Positions 27,011 to 36,680 of a stretch of 64,000 nt of DNA are shown here, in pieces. The translations under genes were made by a program, and so were the position numbers. The notes below the pieces were generated by a model, which saw nothing but the letters and a program-made list of their open reading frames with translations, was not told the DNA's origin and made no database searches. Position 1 is the first letter of the stretch. Every line of letters begins with the position of its first letter. The DNA comes from an uncultured Phocaeicola sp. (GTDB lineage Bacteria > Bacteroidota > Bacteroidia > Bacteroidales > Bacteroidaceae), in the NCBI GenBank assembly GCA_948579315.1, contig CAPAOL010000001.1, positions 1-64,000 of the forward strand, read 5' to 3'.

Positions 27011-27724
27011 TCATACGAATTTCTCTCGCTTTTGTAGATTCAGTAAACCGATCATCATCCAGATTAGACTGGCAGAAAAAAGGAAGATACGATTTTTGAT
27101 AAGGATTCCTTCCCAAATCATCGGATGAAAATTGTCAGGTACGCGAAATGGATTCAACAGAATATTCCAAAAAGAATGTTCGATACTATTCATATTACTA
27201 AAAAACATCAATGCAATACCGATGACAATCACAAGTACTGCCGTTCCGTTTCCACTCCGGGTAATAGTAGAAAACATAAAGGTCATACTACCAAAAAAGA
27301 GAACCGGAAACATTAACTGCAAAGACATCTCAAGAGGATTGATCGGATAAAGCAATAAGATAGCGATGTATGAGAAAATGATTAAAATAGTAAAAACAGC
27401 TATATAAATCATGAGTAACCGTACTCCCCAAACCTTATACCTATAGTTGGGAATACCAAAAAGGATCTCCAAAATCCGGCTGTCTTCATCGTTCTGAATA
27501 CCGAAAACAGCCGGATAAAATATCAGCAATAAACACGGAAACATTAAGATATTATAGATAAGCCCTTCATTAATCTCTGCCCGGTTCCATGCATTCTGAA
27601 ACATAAAAAAAGCAAAGAATCCAAATGCCGCCAACAGGAACCAAAAGAACTTTCCGGCAAAAATAATCTTCAAATTATATTTCACCAACTTGGGCAATAG
27701 CTTTATTAATTGATTAAATGTCAT
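27011..27724 (-). CDS. ABC-2 type permease subunit
   Basis: I choose the ATG at 27724 (237 residues); an ATG six codons further up is possible but overlaps the upstream gene more. Six hydrophobic segments are visible: about 30-50, 60-80, 105-128, 134-158, 163-180 and 210-228 in rough order, with the soluble EDSRILEILFGIPNYRYKVWG loop typical of ABC-2 permeases between the second and third. It should be the membrane partner of an ABC ATPase. It overlaps the end of the RND-ABC fusion gene by 11 bp, so the ATPase domain of that fusion is the natural partner. It is the last gene of the seven-gene operon. Confidence 0.8.
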   Translation of the reverse strand: MTFNQLIKLLPKLVKYNLKIIFAGKFFWFLLAAFGFFAFFMFQNAWNRAEINEGLIYNILMFPCLLLIFYPAVFGIQNDEDSRILEILFGIPNYRYKVWGVRLLMIYIAVFTILIIFSYIAILLLYPINPLEMSLQLMFPVLFFGSMTFMFSTITRSGNGTAVLVIVIGIALMFFSNMNSIEHSFWNILLNPFRVPDNFHPMIWEGILIKNRIFLFSASLIWMMIGLLNLQKREKFV

Positions 27725-30700
27725 ATCTTTTTTTCTTATCATTCATATTTTTCAACAAGCAGAGATAAGCATCTTCCAGATTGGCCTCCACCTCCTCGGC
27801 TCCATCATAAGGTTGTTCAACAGAAAGATAGCGGACACGAATAGTGTCACCCTGCTGAATATGATGTATTACCAAAGACTTATCCAACACCTTTTCAAAC
27901 TCCGTCTTATCTATATTAAATTGCCATACTTTTCCATTAGCCATTTCCACCATATCCGCAGGATCACCGAAATATTTCAATTCACCCTTATTTATGACCA
28001 CCACTTGATTACAAGAGCTGGATATATCTTCAATGATATGAGTGGAGAAAATGACCACACGATCCTTACTCAATTCTACCAACAGATTACGAAAACGAAT
28101 ACGCTCACGGGGATCGAGTCCTGCAGTAGGCTCATCTACTACCAGAATACGTGGTAAGTGAAGCAAAATCAATGCAATACCGATTCTTTGTTTCATACCT
28201 CCTGAGAAAGAGCCGATATTTTCATCTTTTCGCTCGTACATGTGTACTGCTTTCAAAACATACTCCAACCTTTCTTTCCGTATATCTTCATTTATCAGAC
28301 CTTTTAGTATAGCCTGATAATCAAGAAATTCCCATGATGTCATATTCTCATAAGTTCCAAATTCCTGTGGCAGGAATCCTATCAGGCTTTGCAGTTCTTC
28401 CCTATATACACGGGTATCCATTCCATTTATCCAGATACTGCCGTAACTTTGCTCAAATATACCACATATAATACGCATCAAAGTAGATTTTCCGGCTCCA
28501 TTGGGTCCCAAGAGTCCGAACATACCTGTCTGAATCTCAAATGATACTCCACGTAATGCTTTAAAAGGCTTACGTTGTTTCCCAATCAAAGGAACACTCT
28601 TCACCATACGGAAATAGGAACGGCGAAGTCCGGCAAATCGCCCGGTGACACGCTCAATATTTATATGATGGTCATATAAATATTGAGAGGTGACATAGAT
28701 AGCAATACCCATAAACCATAGTAATGCGATCATGATAACCAAGCCGTTATTATCCATCTTCTTGAATAACTCGAACAAGATTACAGGAGGAAGTCCCCAG
28801 AATATCACACGGTTTATTATCTTCACTCCTCTACTGTTTTCGTAACGATAATACAAGTAAGAACGTATCTTTCTCCACAGATACAGAACCGAAGCATAAA
28901 TAGCAAATGAGAACAAGAATATCCAAAGCCTGTCCTGAATAAAAAAATAAGTGAAATAAATACCGAATAGCAATATGCCGAACTGCCACAACACATTAAC
29001 AAAATCCTTCAGAGAATGATATTCATTACTCAATCCCAACCGTTTACGTATTTGCAAACCGCTATACCACTGTCGGCTGATGCGCCCTGGCCAGTCGTAT
29101 ATTTTAACCAGATTCCTAACTGATATATGTATCTCTTCATCCGGATCTATCACTTTCGATTTTGCCCTTCTAAGGCTAGTCTGTGCAAAATAAGTCAGTC
29201 CCGGTATACCTGCAATAAGTGCAACAAGATAGATTGATTGCCAAAGTATTCCTTCAGCATATAACCAAATACCGATGACACCAAACACGAAAAGAATAAA
29301 ATGGAAGAACCATAACTTACGAGACAACGAACGATACCACTGAAGCACATTTTCTAATCCCAGACAAACTGTAGGAATTAAAATCAACGTTAATAAAGCA
29401 GAGAAGAGAAGCCCACCAATCACTGTAATAGCAAAAGGAGCACCAATAGCTCCAGCATACTCCGTATCTCCCATAGCCAACGGAAGCATAGCAGCAATGG
29501 TCGTTATTGAAGTAATCAAAATCGGACGAATACGTGACATACCGGCAACCATTAATGCCCGGTTCCGTCGATACCCCCTTTTACGTAAAATGTTGGCATA
29601 GTCTATCAAAATAATTCCGTTATTGACAACTACCCCCAACAAAATCAAAAATCCGGTCAGCGTATTTGCATTCATCAAGCTATTGCCCGAAAGTAACAAT
29701 GCCAACAAAGAGCCGATAGCAGCCAACGGAATCGTAAAGAGCAATACAAAAGGAGTTACCACAGACTCGAATACAGAAGCAAGTATCATAAAAATCAAGA
29801 TGAAAGCTGCTAGAATAAGAAATTTGAAATCCCCAAACTGATCTTCTTCATGGAATACTTGTAAAGCAACACCGGATGGGAGATTATAACCGGCAATCAG
29901 CTGGTCTATATCAGAACGATAACTATCCAACAACTCTTTCGAGGATTGCACATCTCTTGAGAAATTATAATATACTTCGAGCTGTTTATCCTGATTGACA
30001 CGTATGATCCGCGAACGTCCACGACCATAATTAATAGATGCTATATCTTCCAGATTGTGCATCCCTCCTTTCTCATTTTCTATCCGAATAGCACGCAGAT
30101 CATCTACCGTTTTCTCTTTATGCGCTTTCTCCTGTATTTCTTCTTCCGTCTCTTCTTCCCGAATTTCATCGCGGATGATAATGTCATATTTATCTTCTCC
30201 TACTTTAAAAGTCACTTCCGAAGAATACTCATTATTGAGCGCCGTTAATCCGGAGGTAATATTAGCACGATTGATGTCATAAGTAGTCAATAAAACCGGA
30301 TCAAAATTCAGATTTATTTCCGCTTGACGAGGAGTATACGAGACATGAGTGTGTTGTACAAATTCCTGCTCATCCAACAAATAGCGTATTTCCTCTGCTA
30401 CCATCTGCATCATTTCGAAGTCGGATCCTCTGACTACTACCCGTTCACTATTATCACCGATACCCAATAAACGCATAAAACCTCCGAGGCTGCTCAAAGC
30501 TGAATTTTCCTGCCCTCCTCCCATAGCATCGGAGACATAGATTTCCGCTCCATTGATATTAGAAACCTTGGATTGTACATCTGATTTAATATCTGCTATT
30601 TTCCGTTTGCCTATCTTCTGATAATCTTTTTGTAAAATAAGGGTAATAGTTGCCTCTTTCTCCCGAACACGGCAGATCAAGTCTTTCTTTTCAGGAAAAT

Positions 30701-32453
30701 CTGTCAGACGTTCTTCCAGCACTTTGACTATCTTATCTGTATTCTCAAGGGTACTTCCGGTAGGCATCACAACACTTATATTGAATCGGTCCGAATCAAC
30801 CGCTTTCATCTGCTGTACATTCAAGGTCAGCGACAATATCAAAGTTACAAAAAGCAAAATCACCGCTCCGAATATAGTAACTCCCGGATTACGCATACAA
30901 GTCTTTAGCAAAACCAGATAAACCTGTATCGGACGTTGAATGATAGAGACCTTCTCATAAACAACACTTCTCCCTTTCTTCTTTTTCAGAATAACATAAG
31001 TGACCATCGGAATGAAAAGTAAAGCCACAAATAAAGAGATGGTCAATGTGGATATAATAGATACTCCGATATGATGTCCGACCAGTTTAATCAGAAAATT
31101 ATCAGAAAAAACAAATGGCAAAAATACAGTGACCGTGGTCAGCGTAGCTGCTACAATGGAACGCCACACCTCTTTAGTCCCCTGAGTAACCGAACGTTCG
31201 GGTGTACAACCGCTCCCGGATAAACGATAAATATTCTCAAGCACCACGACACTATTATCCAGCAACATCCCGATAGCAAGTGCCATCCCAACTAATGTAA
31301 GACTATTGATAGTAATACCGGAAGCATAGAAGAAATTGAAAGCTGTATAGACTGAAATCGGAATTGAAAGTGCGATAAAGAATACCAACCGCATATTTTT
31401 CAGAAAGAACCAGAGGATAAAAACAGCCAACAGCCCACCCACCAATGCCAGGTTAATGATCTGATTAATATTATTCTCCATGGTTTCAGCTTTATTCTCT
31501 TGAGTAACAATTTCCAGATCAAGTGGCACCAGTTTTTCATTCAGCTTGTCAATCGCATCAGAGACACGATGAGAAAGTTCAATCAAATTGGCCTGCGAAT
31601 CATTTATCAATGCTACAGAGACAGCCTCCTTTCCATTAACACGACTATAAGTAGTTTCATCTTTCAAATCAAAAAATACAGTCGCCACATCTTTCAACAG
31701 AACAGGTCCGGGAGCCACCACTATATTTTCCAAGTCAGATACTTTGGTATACATCGCATTGACATGGACAAAATTCTTACTGTCCGGTTCATTAGCAAAA
31801 CCGACAAATGTTTTTTCCTGTGTGTTCTGTGAAAGCAGATTGCTTATCTTGGACGGTGTAAGGTTCAGTGCCTTACACGCTTCCGGATTAAGACGTATTT
31901 CAATCGCTTTTTGCCGTCCTCCATATATATTGACAGACGCTACACCGTCTATGTTCTCCAGATCGGGAAGAATATAATCCTCCACTAGATTCCTGATGCG
32001 GTCTGTTCCTCCCAGACCACGTACCTGAAGTACCATAAAGTTATTGTTCATCTGCGCAATGTCGACTTTCTGCACCTGCACGGTAAAACCAGTAGGAAAA
32101 GAAGCTGCCACTTCATTTACCTTTTCCTGCAGTTTAAGAGAGACCATCTTAAAGTTGACATTCTTCTTAAAATCAATTTGTATGCTCGACTGTCTCCTGT
32201 CTATATAAGATTGCAATTTGTCTACTCCACCGATTGTACTGACCGCTCCTTCAAGTGGAATAATCACTTCCGACTCTACATACGAAGGATCCATATCCTG
32301 CTGTGATGACACTTGGATAAACAGTACCGGAAGCTCTGCATTAGGTAACAACTCTACCGGAAGCTGTTTATAGGACATATAGCCCAAAAGGCTAAGGGCT
32401 ATAAACAGCATACAAATTGTAATTCTCTTATTTAGTAAAAAATTCATCTTCAA
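27714..32453 (-). CDS. RND permease fused to an ABC transporter ATPase domain
   Basis: This is one unbroken 1579-residue frame. Residues 1 to about 1035 are a full RND permease: opening helix, the QLPVELLPNAELPVLFIQVSSQ porter start, TM4 as GMLLDNSVVVLENIY and TM10 as GVVVNNGIILIDYAN. Residues about 1040-1260 form a linker with roughly six hydrophobic segments in pairs. From about 1290 a complete ABC ATPase follows: Walker A GPNGAGKST 1316-1324, signature SFSGGMKQ 1415-1422, Walker B RILVVDEP 1435-1442 and the His of STHI at about 1472. It closely resembles the separate ATPase at the head of the operon. The TM4 Asp pair is Asp-Asn and the TM10 Lys is Asn. Function is presumably export, perhaps with ATP as well as ion gradient. 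Confidence 0.9.
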   Translation of the reverse strand: MKMNFLLNKRITICMLFIALSLLGYMSYKQLPVELLPNAELPVLFIQVSSQQDMDPSYVESEVIIPLEGAVSTIGGVDKLQSYIDRRQSSIQIDFKKNVNFKMVSLKLQEKVNEVAASFPTGFTVQVQKVDIAQMNNNFMVLQVRGLGGTDRIRNLVEDYILPDLENIDGVASVNIYGGRQKAIEIRLNPEACKALNLTPSKISNLLSQNTQEKTFVGFANEPDSKNFVHVNAMYTKVSDLENIVVAPGPVLLKDVATVFFDLKDETTYSRVNGKEAVSVALINDSQANLIELSHRVSDAIDKLNEKLVPLDLEIVTQENKAETMENNINQIINLALVGGLLAVFILWFFLKNMRLVFFIALSIPISVYTAFNFFYASGITINSLTLVGMALAIGMLLDNSVVVLENIYRLSGSGCTPERSVTQGTKEVWRSIVAATLTTVTVFLPFVFSDNFLIKLVGHHIGVSIISTLTISLFVALLFIPMVTYVILKKKKGRSVVYEKVSIIQRPIQVYLVLLKTCMRNPGVTIFGAVILLFVTLILSLTLNVQQMKAVDSDRFNISVVMPTGSTLENTDKIVKVLEERLTDFPEKKDLICRVREKEATITLILQKDYQKIGKRKIADIKSDVQSKVSNINGAEIYVSDAMGGGQENSALSSLGGFMRLLGIGDNSERVVVRGSDFEMMQMVAEEIRYLLDEQEFVQHTHVSYTPRQAEINLNFDPVLLTTYDINRANITSGLTALNNEYSSEVTFKVGEDKYDIIIRDEIREEETEEEIQEKAHKEKTVDDLRAIRIENEKGGMHNLEDIASINYGRGRSRIIRVNQDKQLEVYYNFSRDVQSSKELLDSYRSDIDQLIAGYNLPSGVALQVFHEEDQFGDFKFLILAAFILIFMILASVFESVVTPFVLLFTIPLAAIGSLLALLLSGNSLMNANTLTGFLILLGVVVNNGIILIDYANILRKRGYRRNRALMVAGMSRIRPILITSITTIAAMLPLAMGDTEYAGAIGAPFAITVIGGLLFSALLTLILIPTVCLGLENVLQWYRSLSRKLWFFHFILFVFGVIGIWLYAEGILWQSIYLVALIAGIPGLTYFAQTSLRRAKSKVIDPDEEIHISVRNLVKIYDWPGRISRQWYSGLQIRKRLGLSNEYHSLKDFVNVLWQFGILLFGIYFTYFFIQDRLWIFLFSFAIYASVLYLWRKIRSYLYYRYENSRGVKIINRVIFWGLPPVILFELFKKMDNNGLVIMIALLWFMGIAIYVTSQYLYDHHINIERVTGRFAGLRRSYFRMVKSVPLIGKQRKPFKALRGVSFEIQTGMFGLLGPNGAGKSTLMRIICGIFEQSYGSIWINGMDTRVYREELQSLIGFLPQEFGTYENMTSWEFLDYQAILKGLINEDIRKERLEYVLKAVHMYERKDENIGSFSGGMKQRIGIALILLHLPRILVVDEPTAGLDPRERIRFRNLLVELSKDRVVIFSTHIIEDISSSCNQVVVINKGELKYFGDPADMVEMANGKVWQFNIDKTEFEKVLDKSLVIHHIQQGDTIRVRYLSVEQPYDGAEEVEANLEDAYLCLLKNMNDKKKRYDI

Positions 32454-32464
32454 CCTTTTTTAGT

Positions 32465-35400
32465 TCAATGATTGATACGCCTTTTCATTTTTTCAAGGAC
32501 ATAGTATACACATGGGATAACCATCAAACTCATCAAAGTAGAAGTTATCAATCCTCCAATAACGGCAATGGCCATCGGCGAACGAAGAGAAGCACCTTCA
32601 CCAAAACCGAATGTCATCGGAAGCATAGCCAGAATCGTTGTCAATGTGGTCATGATGATAGGACGGATACGTTGTTGTCCTGCTTCTACAATAGCATCAG
32701 TCAGTTCCATTCCTGTCTGACTAAGCTGGTTGATACGGTCTACCAAAATAATAGAATTGTTAACAGCAATACCTCCCAACATCACGATGCCGATAACTCC
32801 CATCATATTAATGGTTGTTCCGGTAATAAAGAAAAGCAGGACAGCACCTACCACCGCCAACGGAATAGTCAGCAAAATGGTAAAAGGATGCAACAATGAT
32901 TCAAACTGTGAAGCCATTACCATATAAACAAGTACAACAGAGAGTAACAAAGCAAACAACAAACTGTGCATAGATTCCTGCCTTTTTTCCTCTTCTCCGG
33001 TCACTGTGATATGATAATTAGCAGGTAAATCAATATCCTTAACCGCCAGACGTACTTCCGCAGCCATTTTATCAAGAGATTTTCCAGCATCCATGTTAGC
33101 CATTATTTTACTTATACGACTCTGATTACGGCGTAAAATTTCTTTAGGTGCCTGTCCATAAGTAATAGTAGCAATCTCATGCAACAGAAATTCCTGCGCA
33201 CCGCTTCTAATGACAAGTGCTCCAAGAGATCCCAGCGATATATCCGGCACTTTTATCACAATATCACGCATCTCGCCACGATATTCCATTTTACCAACCT
33301 CTTTGCCACTTAATTGCTGCTTTAACTGTTCAATTACCGTAGCGACACTCAAATTATTTATACCGGCTATGGTACGATCTATCGAAATCACCACTTCCGG
33401 AGCACCGTCTTCTATGGAGGTAACGACATCATACAATCCTTCAACCCTAAGCATCCGCTCTTTTACCTCTTCAGTAATCTGCGCTACCTCGTCCAGTTCC
33501 TCCCCTTTCACTTCTACAACGATTGGTGCCCCTTCGCTTCCTAAAAGCGAACTCAAAGAGTTTTCGTCCTGCCGTATAGACAGTTCCAGACCGTCGGGAT
33601 TCTTTGCCTCTTCAATAAACCGGGCAATAACTCTTTCGGGCGAAAGAATACATTCGGGCGAAAGAATAACTTTCATCATCGCGGTATTCTCTCCTTCAAA
33701 TATAGCATTTACCGAACCGCTTCCTTCTCCGATATGGCTATACAACGTACACAGAGAATCACCTCCAACAATAGTATACAATAGATCTTCGAGATTGCCG
33801 ATAGCGGCCGCAGTACGCTCCATTGGCGTACCTTCGGGCATTTTCACAACGGCAGTAAAAACTTTGCTTTCTGCCCGTGGCATGAATTCTGTTCCAATGA
33901 ATGGAGTCAACAACCCTGTTACAACGAGCAGCAACACCGCCACCCCAATCACCCACCAACGGTGCTGAACCAATTTGCGAAGTATCTTGCTATATCTTGT
34001 AATACGAATTGATTTCACCTCTTCCATTTTCACCTTCTTACCGGAGAGTTGAACATACAACATCGGAATCACCAGAATAGCCACAAACAAAGAGGACACA
34101 AGTGAGAAAGTTACTGTCCATGCCTGGTCCTTAAATAATTCGCCCGAAGCTCCATGCAGATAAACAATCGGGAGAAAAACAACAATAGTCGTCAATGTAG
34201 AAGCAATGACCGCATTCGCCACTTCCGCAGTTCCAGTAATAACAGCCTCCTTGACACTCATTCCTTTTTCCTGATTCCGGAAAATACTTTCTATGACTAC
34301 AATAGCATTATCCACCAGCATACCCGCCCCAAGAGCCAATCCACCCAAAGTCATTATATTCAATGTAAGTCCGTTGAAAAACATCAAATTGAAAGTTGCC
34401 ACAATAGAAATCGGGATAGAAAGACTGACAATCAGCGTTGTTCCCATTCGACGAAGAAAGACAAACAATACGATGATAGCAAGAACAATCCCCAATACAG
34501 CACTGCTTTTCACTTCTCCAATGGCATTTTTTATAAATGTTCCCTGATTGGAAATGACCTGAAAATGATAGCCAGGTAAAGCATCCTCTATCACCGCCAA
34601 CCGTTTACTTACTTCATCTACCACTTTCACTGTATTAAAACGCATTTCCTTGTAAATAGACAAACCGATACTGCGCTTCCCGTTAATACGTACAATATTC
34701 TCAGGACGAGCGTTCATAAATTGCACAGTCGATATTTCTTTCAGGAAGATAGGAGCCTTATTTACATCTGTCACTGTTTCTGAAGAACTATTCCCGGAAG
34801 TCTCCTGCTGTTGCACCGGTTTATATCCAACGATCAGGTTTTCAAAATCGGCTTCTGTAGAAAACAGACTCGAACTTTTCACTAGATATTGCAACCCCAA
34901 CTCGCTTACCCGTCCTCCGGATATACTCTGATTATTAGATTCAATACGTGAAGCAATGTCTTCAATCTTTAATTGGAAAGCACCTAATTTGTAAGGGTCG
35001 GTCTGAACAGTAAGAGTAGTCACTTCCTCACCTGAAAGAGTTACATCGGCAACCCCTTCCAGACGAATCAACTCATTACGAATATAACTGTCTGCAATCT
35101 TCCGCAGCTCTGCCATATCCGTAATATTCTGATGGGACATACCTACCAGAACAACCGGTGACAGATTCGCATCGTGCTGCGTAATTTTTAATTCAGTAAT
35201 CTCCTTGTTCTGTGCAAACGGATTCATAGCTTTCTGCAAATCGAGAAAAGCCTCATCCATATCCTTTGTCCAAGTATATTCTACGGTAATTCGTGCCGTC
35301 CCCGCTTTAATCACCGAAGAGACTTGCGTAACGTCACTCTGCCGGATGACCATAGATTCCATATTTTTCACAAATTGTTTTTCAATCTCTTCAGGAGGAC

Positions 35401-35563
35401 GTTCTCCCGCCTTCAATTCGATAAACAATCGGGGATTATTCAGATCAGGCAATAAGTCGACACTCAACTGATCGTATGATACCTTTCCCAGTAATAAGAG
35501 GGCAAATACAATCATACAAATCGTAACCGGATTGCCTACTGCAAATTTGATTATATTCTTCAT
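32465..35563 (-). CDS. RND efflux permease, non-canonical relay residues
   Basis: The protein has 1032 residues with the complete 12-helix, two-loop RND plan. TM4 reads GAGMLVDNAIVVIESIF (Asp-Asn instead of Asp-Asp) and TM10 reads GGIAVNNSIILVDRI (Asn instead of Lys), as in the fused permease next door. Many Bacteroidota and MdtB/MdtC-like members show Asp-Asn, so loss of activity should not be assumed. It is 11 bp upstream of the RND-ABC fusion gene and 48 bp downstream of the adaptor gene. Two RND genes in one operon with one adaptor suggests a heteromeric permease, as in MdtBC. Confidence 0.93.
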   Translation of the reverse strand: MKNIIKFAVGNPVTICMIVFALLLLGKVSYDQLSVDLLPDLNNPRLFIELKAGERPPEEIEKQFVKNMESMVIRQSDVTQVSSVIKAGTARITVEYTWTKDMDEAFLDLQKAMNPFAQNKEITELKITQHDANLSPVVLVGMSHQNITDMAELRKIADSYIRNELIRLEGVADVTLSGEEVTTLTVQTDPYKLGAFQLKIEDIASRIESNNQSISGGRVSELGLQYLVKSSSLFSTEADFENLIVGYKPVQQQETSGNSSSETVTDVNKAPIFLKEISTVQFMNARPENIVRINGKRSIGLSIYKEMRFNTVKVVDEVSKRLAVIEDALPGYHFQVISNQGTFIKNAIGEVKSSAVLGIVLAIIVLFVFLRRMGTTLIVSLSIPISIVATFNLMFFNGLTLNIMTLGGLALGAGMLVDNAIVVIESIFRNQEKGMSVKEAVITGTAEVANAVIASTLTTIVVFLPIVYLHGASGELFKDQAWTVTFSLVSSLFVAILVIPMLYVQLSGKKVKMEEVKSIRITRYSKILRKLVQHRWWVIGVAVLLLVVTGLLTPFIGTEFMPRAESKVFTAVVKMPEGTPMERTAAAIGNLEDLLYTIVGGDSLCTLYSHIGEGSGSVNAIFEGENTAMMKVILSPECILSPERVIARFIEEAKNPDGLELSIRQDENSLSSLLGSEGAPIVVEVKGEELDEVAQITEEVKERMLRVEGLYDVVTSIEDGAPEVVISIDRTIAGINNLSVATVIEQLKQQLSGKEVGKMEYRGEMRDIVIKVPDISLGSLGALVIRSGAQEFLLHEIATITYGQAPKEILRRNQSRISKIMANMDAGKSLDKMAAEVRLAVKDIDLPANYHITVTGEEEKRQESMHSLLFALLLSVVLVYMVMASQFESLLHPFTILLTIPLAVVGAVLLFFITGTTINMMGVIGIVMLGGIAVNNSIILVDRINQLSQTGMELTDAIVEAGQQRIRPIIMTTLTTILAMLPMTFGFGEGASLRSPMAIAVIGGLITSTLMSLMVIPCVYYVLEKMKRRINH

Positions 35564-35611
35564 AAGTATTTCCTGTTTTCAAAAGATGCGTTTATTCATC
35601 ACACCAATGAT

Positions 35612-36673
35612 TTACTTTTGAATTTTCACTTTAGCATCTTCTTTCAATGTTTCAAAACCCTTCACTACCAGATTATCATTTACATTAAGCCCGGACACAA
35701 TTTCAATGTTATATTCATCTTCCAACCCAGTCTCCAAATTACGTATCTTTGCAGTATTCTTTTCAACGATATATACATATTTGCGACGACGGTTCGATAA
35801 AATCACGTCTTTAGGGATAATAATAGAACTATCAGCTCTGTCCACCACAATATCCGCTTTAGCAAACATACCCGGACGCAATTTTAATTGAGTGTTATCA
35901 ACCAGCACTTTTCCTTTAAAGGTACGTGTCTCCGAACTGATTGCGGGAGATAATTCACTTATTTTCCCCTTCAAAGTATCACCGGGTATGGTATAGTGAG
36001 TAATATACACCGGTTGCGCTTCTTTAATATAACGAATACTACTTTCCGGCAGATTGATATCCATATACATTTTGTCATAAGCCATCAGACTTACCATCGG
36101 TTTACCTTGTTCCACTCTTATATCAGTTGTATAATGCGGCAAATCAACAATCACTCCATCAAACGGAGCTTTTACTTTCATTTTTTCCAGGCTGAGCTGA
36201 GCATTTTCGTAATCATAACGGGCATTCGTCACCTTCACTTCCGTATTCCGCATTTCGCTCATCGTCACTCCTCCTTTTTCATAAAGCGCCTTTTGCTTCG
36301 ATTGTTCCTGTTCAGCTATTTCAAGACTTAACCGTTTGGCGTCAATAGCAATGCCGTTCTCATATTCTCTGTCTTCCAATTGAATAATCAGAGTTCCCTT
36401 ATTGACCCTGTCACCCATCTTAAAGGGTTTTCCGGTTTTCGGGTTAGTCTGAAGCTTATAAAAGCCATTCATTTCAGCGTTTAAAGACACCCCATAAGTG
36501 GGCTGCACCGTTCCTGTTGTATTTATCAATTTACTGATCGACCCTTTCTTCAATTCAACGACAGATACCGGAGTAGCAATGTTATTGGGTGCATTTTGTG
36601 GTCTTCCACCACAACTTGTCAATGCTATAATCGCTAATAAAGAAGATGCAATTAAAATGTGATACTGTTTCAT
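35612..36673 (-). CDS. RND/ABC periplasmic adaptor lipoprotein
   Basis: I start at the ATG at 36673, 7 bp after the TolC-like gene; the upstream ATG at 36694 overlaps that gene and spoils the signal peptide. The 353-residue protein begins with a lipoprotein signal peptide ending in LTS-Cys-Gly-Gly. The lipoyl halves (VQPTYGVSLNAEMNG and MKVKAPFDGVIVDLP) flank a coiled-coil hairpin (about residues 100-155), followed by the barrel and membrane-proximal domains. HlyD/AcrA-type adaptors serve both RND and MacB-like ABC pumps, which suits this mixed operon. Confidence 0.92.
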   Translation of the reverse strand: MKQYHILIASSLLAIIALTSCGGRPQNAPNNIATPVSVVELKKGSISKLINTTGTVQPTYGVSLNAEMNGFYKLQTNPKTGKPFKMGDRVNKGTLIIQLEDREYENGIAIDAKRLSLEIAEQEQSKQKALYEKGGVTMSEMRNTEVKVTNARYDYENAQLSLEKMKVKAPFDGVIVDLPHYTTDIRVEQGKPMVSLMAYDKMYMDINLPESSIRYIKEAQPVYITHYTIPGDTLKGKISELSPAISSETRTFKGKVLVDNTQLKLRPGMFAKADIVVDRADSSIIIPKDVILSNRRRKYVYIVEKNTAKIRNLETGLEDEYNIEIVSGLNVNDNLVVKGFETLKEDAKVKIQK

Positions 36674-36680
36674 GGCCTGC

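Noticed and set aside
33210..33968. 252-codon ORF antisense to the RND permease gene
   Set aside because: Ser/Thr/Ile/Pro-rich antisense shadow of a conserved RND frame.
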